A DNA stretch of 64,000 bases from assembly GCA_937951485.1 (NCBI GenBank), contig CALEDJ010000045.1:62001-126000 (forward strand), given 5' to 3'. The notes below the pieces were generated by a model. That model saw only the letters and a program-made list of their open reading frames with translations, was not told the origin of the DNA and made no database searches. Shown in pieces: positions 60,679-64,000 of the stretch (the stretch's first letter is position 1; every line of letters starts with the position of its first letter). The translations under genes and the position numbers were made by a program. The DNA comes from an uncultured bacterium (GTDB lineage Bacteria > Hydrogenedentota > Hydrogenedentia > Hydrogenedentales > CAILVY01).

Positions 60679-63600
60679 TCAGTTCAGGGCGAATATGCCC
60701 GGCGCGAAGCCGTCCTCGGAACTCTCCTGCCTGTAGTAATACCGTCCCGGTGAATTGAACAACTGAATGGTGCGCAGCAATTCGGACAGGTCTATGACCC
60801 AGTCCTGCGGATTATAGTCGCTGCTGTGCGGCGCACAAGCAACGACCCCGGCAAAGAGCGCATAGCCGTCTTCCGTACCCTCGGCGCACTGGTAACCGCC
60901 GACGTTGTATATCTGAATAACGCGCAGCATCTCGGAGAGTGAGATGCTCCAGTCGCCGTCGGTGTCGGCGCTGTGGCGCATGCCCGCGCCGGGATCGGGG
61001 GCAAGCGGCGTCGGAATGATCTCCGTGCTCAACTCGCCGCTGTCCGCCCCGCGATATACGGCAGCGCCCAGAATGGCGTGCACGCCGTCGGCATTCGGAG
61101 GAACATTCACCCGGTACACGACCTGCGCGGGGAAGGACGGCATATTCAGCCACACGAATTCGATGCGGCCGCCGTCACCGGGTTCAGGCCCGGCTTCCGC
61201 ACCGGCCGAATCCACCACCTGCGCAACCGTCCAGCCTTCCGGCAGTTCTTCCCACAGGCCAAGCGCGGAAAGATAGCCTTCATGCACCTTGTGGATGGTG
61301 ACCACAACGGTCAGCGGCTCACCGGGCCGATAATAGCCGTTGCCCGCGCGGCGCGCCATATGCAGAAGCGGATCATGGTCCCCAAAGCCCGGTCCCGCAT
61401 CATGGACCGCCGCGAGAATTTCGTCCATGGTGAGCAGGCCGTCGCCGTTGAGGTCGGCCGCCGCGAACACCGCCGGCGGCAGCGGGTAAAACGCCAGCAC
61501 TTCCTCATAGGAAAGCGCGCCGTCGCCGTTCGCGTCTATCAGTCGGAAGAGTTCGTGCAGCATGCGCAGGAACGGATTCGGCGGCGGCGGGGGCGGGGGT
61601 GGGGAATCATCCAAATCGTAACAGTCAATCACGCCATTCCCGTTGCGGTCCAGTAGATTAAACTGGTCTCTGGTGAGATACCCCGCCACTTCGTCGTATT
61701 CGATCACGCCATTCCCGTTGAGGTCCACCAGCATGAGCGGCGGGCCGGGATAAATCATGATCCACATCAGCCCGTTCACATAATCCAGGACTTCCTCGAG
61801 GGAGAGCAGTCCGTCGCCGTTGGCGTCAATGATCGCAAAATCCCCCGCGGAAATCGGCAGCACCACCTGCACTTCCGCCAACGACAGTTGCCCATCGCCG
61901 TCCAGGTCAATCACCGGCCACACGTGCCGGAGCAGAATCTCCCAATCATTGGGCAACGGACAGTACTCTCCTTCGCCCTCGCCCTCACCTTCGCCCTCGC
62001 CCGGGGGCGCCATGGCGAAATCGAGGCAATCAATCAGCCCGTCGCCGTTGAGGTCCAGCATCGCGAACTGCGCGGGCGTGATATACATCGCAACCTCGTT
62101 GTAGGTGACTACGCCATCGCCGTTGACGTCAATGTAATTCAGCGGGTCTTCGCCGATCAGCGATGGCAGCACCGGCAGGAACGGCAGCACTTCTTCAAGG
62201 GAGAGCAGGCCGTCGCGGTTCACGTCCGCCAATGCGAAAACCATGTCAATGTCTTCGGGATACACCAACCAGGCAGGCAGGACAGCCCTCAGTTCCGCCC
62301 GGGAAATCATCCCGTCGCCGTTGAGATCAATCACCGGCCATACGAAGTACAGCCAGTCTTCCAAGTCGCGCGGCACGGGACAGACAACCGGCGGCTCCCC
62401 TTCGCCCTCGCCTTCGCCTTCGCCCGGCAATGGCCCACATACGTCCGGCGGCGGGATGATGTCGTTGCAGTCAATCACGCCGTTGCCATTGCGGTCCGCC
62501 AAGGAGAACTGCTCCGGCGTCAGGAGGTCTTTCACTTCGGCATAATCCAGCACGCCGTTCCGGTTCCAGTCCAGCGCCGCCGGCAGCGGGTACATGCCCA
62601 ATGCCGCGAGAATATCCGGTAATATCGGCATCGTCTCTTCGTAGCAAAGCAGCCCGTCCCCATTGATGTCCATGACATCGAAGATCATTTGGAACGTCGG
62701 CATGTAATCATATTCTTCCGGTACGAAACTGGTTGCCTCAGCGAAAGAGAGCATTCCATCGCCATCGGCGTCCATGAGCGGCCAGGCGATGGCCAGCAGC
62801 ACACCGACATCATCCGGCAGCGGACAGGGCGCCGGCGGAATCTCGAAATCAAGACAGTCAATCACGCCGTCGCCATTGCGGTCCAATTGCGCAAACTGTT
62901 CCGGTGTCACATACTCGGATACTTCGTTGTGGGTAATGACGCCGTCGCCGTTCAGGTCAACATAATCCAGCGGATCGCCGCCAAGAAGGCCGGCCAGCAG
63001 CGGCAGGAAGTTCTGGATTTCTTCCATGGTAATTTTCCCGTCGCCATTCACGTCCACCAGGGCGAAAGCCATCTCAAAATCGCTTTCATTCACCAAATCA
63101 TCCGGTAGAATCCTCCATAATTCTTCGCGAGAAATCCCCCCATCACCGTTCAGGTCAATCACGGGCCAGACGAAGCGCAACAGCACTACAGGATCAGTGG
63201 GCACGGGACAACCCGGAACCGGCGGTTCTCCTTCTCCTTCTCCTTCTCCCTCGCCTTCGCCCGGCGGCGGCACATCGCCGATATCGCCACAATCAATCAC
63301 GCCGTTACCGTTGCGGTCCAGCACATCGAACTGTTCCCGCGTGGCAAAATCGCTGACTTCGGAATACTGGATCAACCCGTCGCCGTTCATGTCCACCATA
63401 CCCAACAGCCCGCCGGGCGCCAGCATGGGGAGCAACGGCAAAAGCACGATAATTTCGTTCCGCGTAATCACCCCGTCTCTGTTCCTATCCACCAGATCGA
63501 AGTACTCCCGCTCCAGCGGATACACCGCGAGCAGTTCACTGTACGAAACGCCCCCGTCGCCATTGGCGTCCAGCAGCGGCCAGATCAGGTCCAACAGCAC

Positions 63601-63711
63601 CACTGGATCATCCGGCAGCGGACACGGCGCCCCGTGCCCCGTCCCAGACGCCGGAAACGCCATCGTCAACGCCGCCGCCAGCAGCACGCTCATCCATATC
63701 GCGTTACGCAT
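60679..63711 (-). CDS. exported multi-EF-hand protein with dockerin-like tail
   Basis: 1010 residues from ATG 63711, GAGGAGAA upstream. A signal peptide (WMSVLLAAALTMAFPASG) precedes five modules of four EF-hand loops each and a half module with two, 22 DxNxDG-type loops in all (e.g. DANGDGGVSYSE, DRNGNGVIDC). Each full module opens with CP[LV]P and ends VIDC, giving one Cys pair per module. Gly-Glu repeats (GEGEGEGEGE) link modules 1-2, 3-4 and 4-5. A beta-sandwich domain (about 800-900) and a duplicated dockerin-like tail (WSISLSEMLRVIQIYN; WVIDLSELLRTIQLFN) follow. It is probably secreted, calcium-stiffened and surface- or complex-bound through its tail. Confidence 0.9.
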   Translation of the reverse strand: MRNAIWMSVLLAAALTMAFPASGTGHGAPCPLPDDPVVLLDLIWPLLDANGDGGVSYSELLAVYPLEREYFDLVDRNRDGVITRNEIIVLLPLLPMLAPGGLLGMVDMNGDGLIQYSEVSDFATREQFDVLDRNGNGVIDCGDIGDVPPPGEGEGEGEGEGEPPVPGCPVPTDPVVLLRFVWPVIDLNGDGGISREELWRILPDDLVNESDFEMAFALVDVNGDGKITMEEIQNFLPLLAGLLGGDPLDYVDLNGDGVITHNEVSEYVTPEQFAQLDRNGDGVIDCLDFEIPPAPCPLPDDVGVLLAIAWPLMDADGDGMLSFAEATSFVPEEYDYMPTFQMIFDVMDINGDGLLCYEETMPILPDILAALGMYPLPAALDWNRNGVLDYAEVKDLLTPEQFSLADRNGNGVIDCNDIIPPPDVCGPLPGEGEGEGEGEPPVVCPVPRDLEDWLYFVWPVIDLNGDGMISRAELRAVLPAWLVYPEDIDMVFALADVNRDGLLSLEEVLPFLPVLPSLIGEDPLNYIDVNGDGVVTYNEVAMYITPAQFAMLDLNGDGLIDCLDFAMAPPGEGEGEGEGEGEYCPLPNDWEILLRHVWPVIDLDGDGQLSLAEVQVVLPISAGDFAIIDANGDGLLSLEEVLDYVNGLMWIMIYPGPPLMLVDLNGNGVIEYDEVAGYLTRDQFNLLDRNGNGVIDCYDLDDSPPPPPPPPNPFLRMLHELFRLIDANGDGALSYEEVLAFYPLPPAVFAAADLNGDGLLTMDEILAAVHDAGPGFGDHDPLLHMARRAGNGYYRPGEPLTVVVTIHKVHEGYLSALGLWEELPEGWTVAQVVDSAGAEAGPEPGDGGRIEFVWLNMPSFPAQVVYRVNVPPNADGVHAILGAAVYRGADSGELSTEIIPTPLAPDPGAGMRHSADTDGDWSISLSEMLRVIQIYNVGGYQCAEGTEDGYALFAGVVACAPHSSDYNPQDWVIDLSELLRTIQLFNSPGRYYYRQESSEDGFAPGIFALN

Positions 63712-64000
63712 GGCCTTGGTTCTCCTCTTGGGTTGAATCGCAATAATCTCGAATATCCACTTCTCTCCTTTTACTACGATATCACGAGGCATCCTGTGTG
63801 TCAATACAAATTGGCGCAGCGCGCGGCATAAAGAAGTATTCGTCACAGGGGAACGGGTCTGTCCGTTCGTGTCAATTTTGGCGCACAGGCTTCAGCATGT
63901 CGGGTAAGAAAGGCGGCACATCCCCCTGCTCCCGTACAAAAGAACCGCCTCCGCGTCTGTTCTTCGGGGGGGGTATGATAGCGAGGCATTTGCGAAATGG
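63712..64000. other. terminal intergenic region with palindromic element copy 4
   Basis: No gene. The final 18 bases (63983-64000), GAGGCATTTGCGAAATGG, match the left end of the ~100-bp element (copy 1 starts GAGACATTTGCGAAATGG) and the element continues past the window. A degenerate CAGGCTTCAGCATG lies near 63886-63900. Confidence 0.6.

Overview
The window is a GC-rich stretch of bacterial chromosome, densely coded on both strands, with one tRNA and no rRNA, phage, plasmid, IS transposase or CRISPR. The best lineage hint is the last gene. It encodes a secreted EF-hand protein with Gly-Glu repeat linkers and a dockerin-like tail containing an LSEMLRVIQIYN-type motif. I associate that combination with uncultured Hydrogenedentota (Candidatus Hydrogenedentes) and, less strictly, with planctomycete-like bacteria. 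Exported sugar isomerase-like proteins, Tat-exported Gfo/Idh/MocA oxidoreductases, propeller glycosidases and heparinase-like lyases fit that picture. The assignment is an inference from sequence style, not from a marker-gene tree.

Layout. 1-4.5 kb: a truncated DUF4861-like protein, a small membrane protein and a secreted beta-propeller glycosidase. 4.7-9.5 kb: sigma-54 (rpoN), a double GNAT protein, an anchored protein of unknown function and a URO-D-like methyltransferase. 9.6-13 kb: tRNA-Glu behind a consensus promoter, a LysR regulator and uvrC. 13-19.2 kb: two alpha/beta hydrolases, two exported TIM-barrel isomerase-like proteins, DUF89, DUF456 and SCP2 proteins. 19.2-25 kb: repeat-rich DNA around an NDP-sugar epimerase, a methyltransferase/glycosyltransferase pair and class II aldolase. 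25-34.5 kb: a nuclease-like/PDZ fusion, an MFS transporter, a GDPD lipoprotein, carA, a MacB-like ABC system with a DUF3299 protein, and a Cys/Met PLP enzyme. 34.5-41 kb: a heparinase-type lyase, a rhomboid protease and a zinc-ribbon/coiled-coil membrane protein. 41.7-45.9 kb: nadX, rplU, rpmA, obg and proB. 46-51.3 kb: a HEAT-repeat protein, a Gfo/Idh/MocA oxidoreductase and an MBL-fold hydrolase. 51.6-55 kb: aroA, a HicB-like antitoxin with a broken HicA, and a shikimate kinase-chorismate synthase fusion. 55-60.3 kb: a proline-rich exported protein and a LUD-porC-porD-porA-porB operon. 60.7-63.7 kb: the EF-hand repeat protein.

Metabolically the window suggests an anaerobe or facultative anaerobe (four-subunit 2-oxoacid:ferredoxin oxidoreductase). 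It makes its own aromatic amino acids, proline, NAD and pyrimidines, and it attacks complex glycans with exported enzymes.

Intergenic DNA carries at least five dispersed repeat families: a ~100-bp palindromic element (four copies), a composite hairpin element built on a GGCGCGAAGCGCC core, REP-like CAGGC..GCCTG units, a CGTCATTGCGAGCGA-type element, and a GAGACCGGCCACAAC element that has become a 33-bp tandem array. These repeats, the multi-EF protein, the AroK-AroC fusion with its broken HicBA neighbour, and the nuclease/PDZ fusion are the most interesting observations. I did not find a clearly new defence or mobile system.
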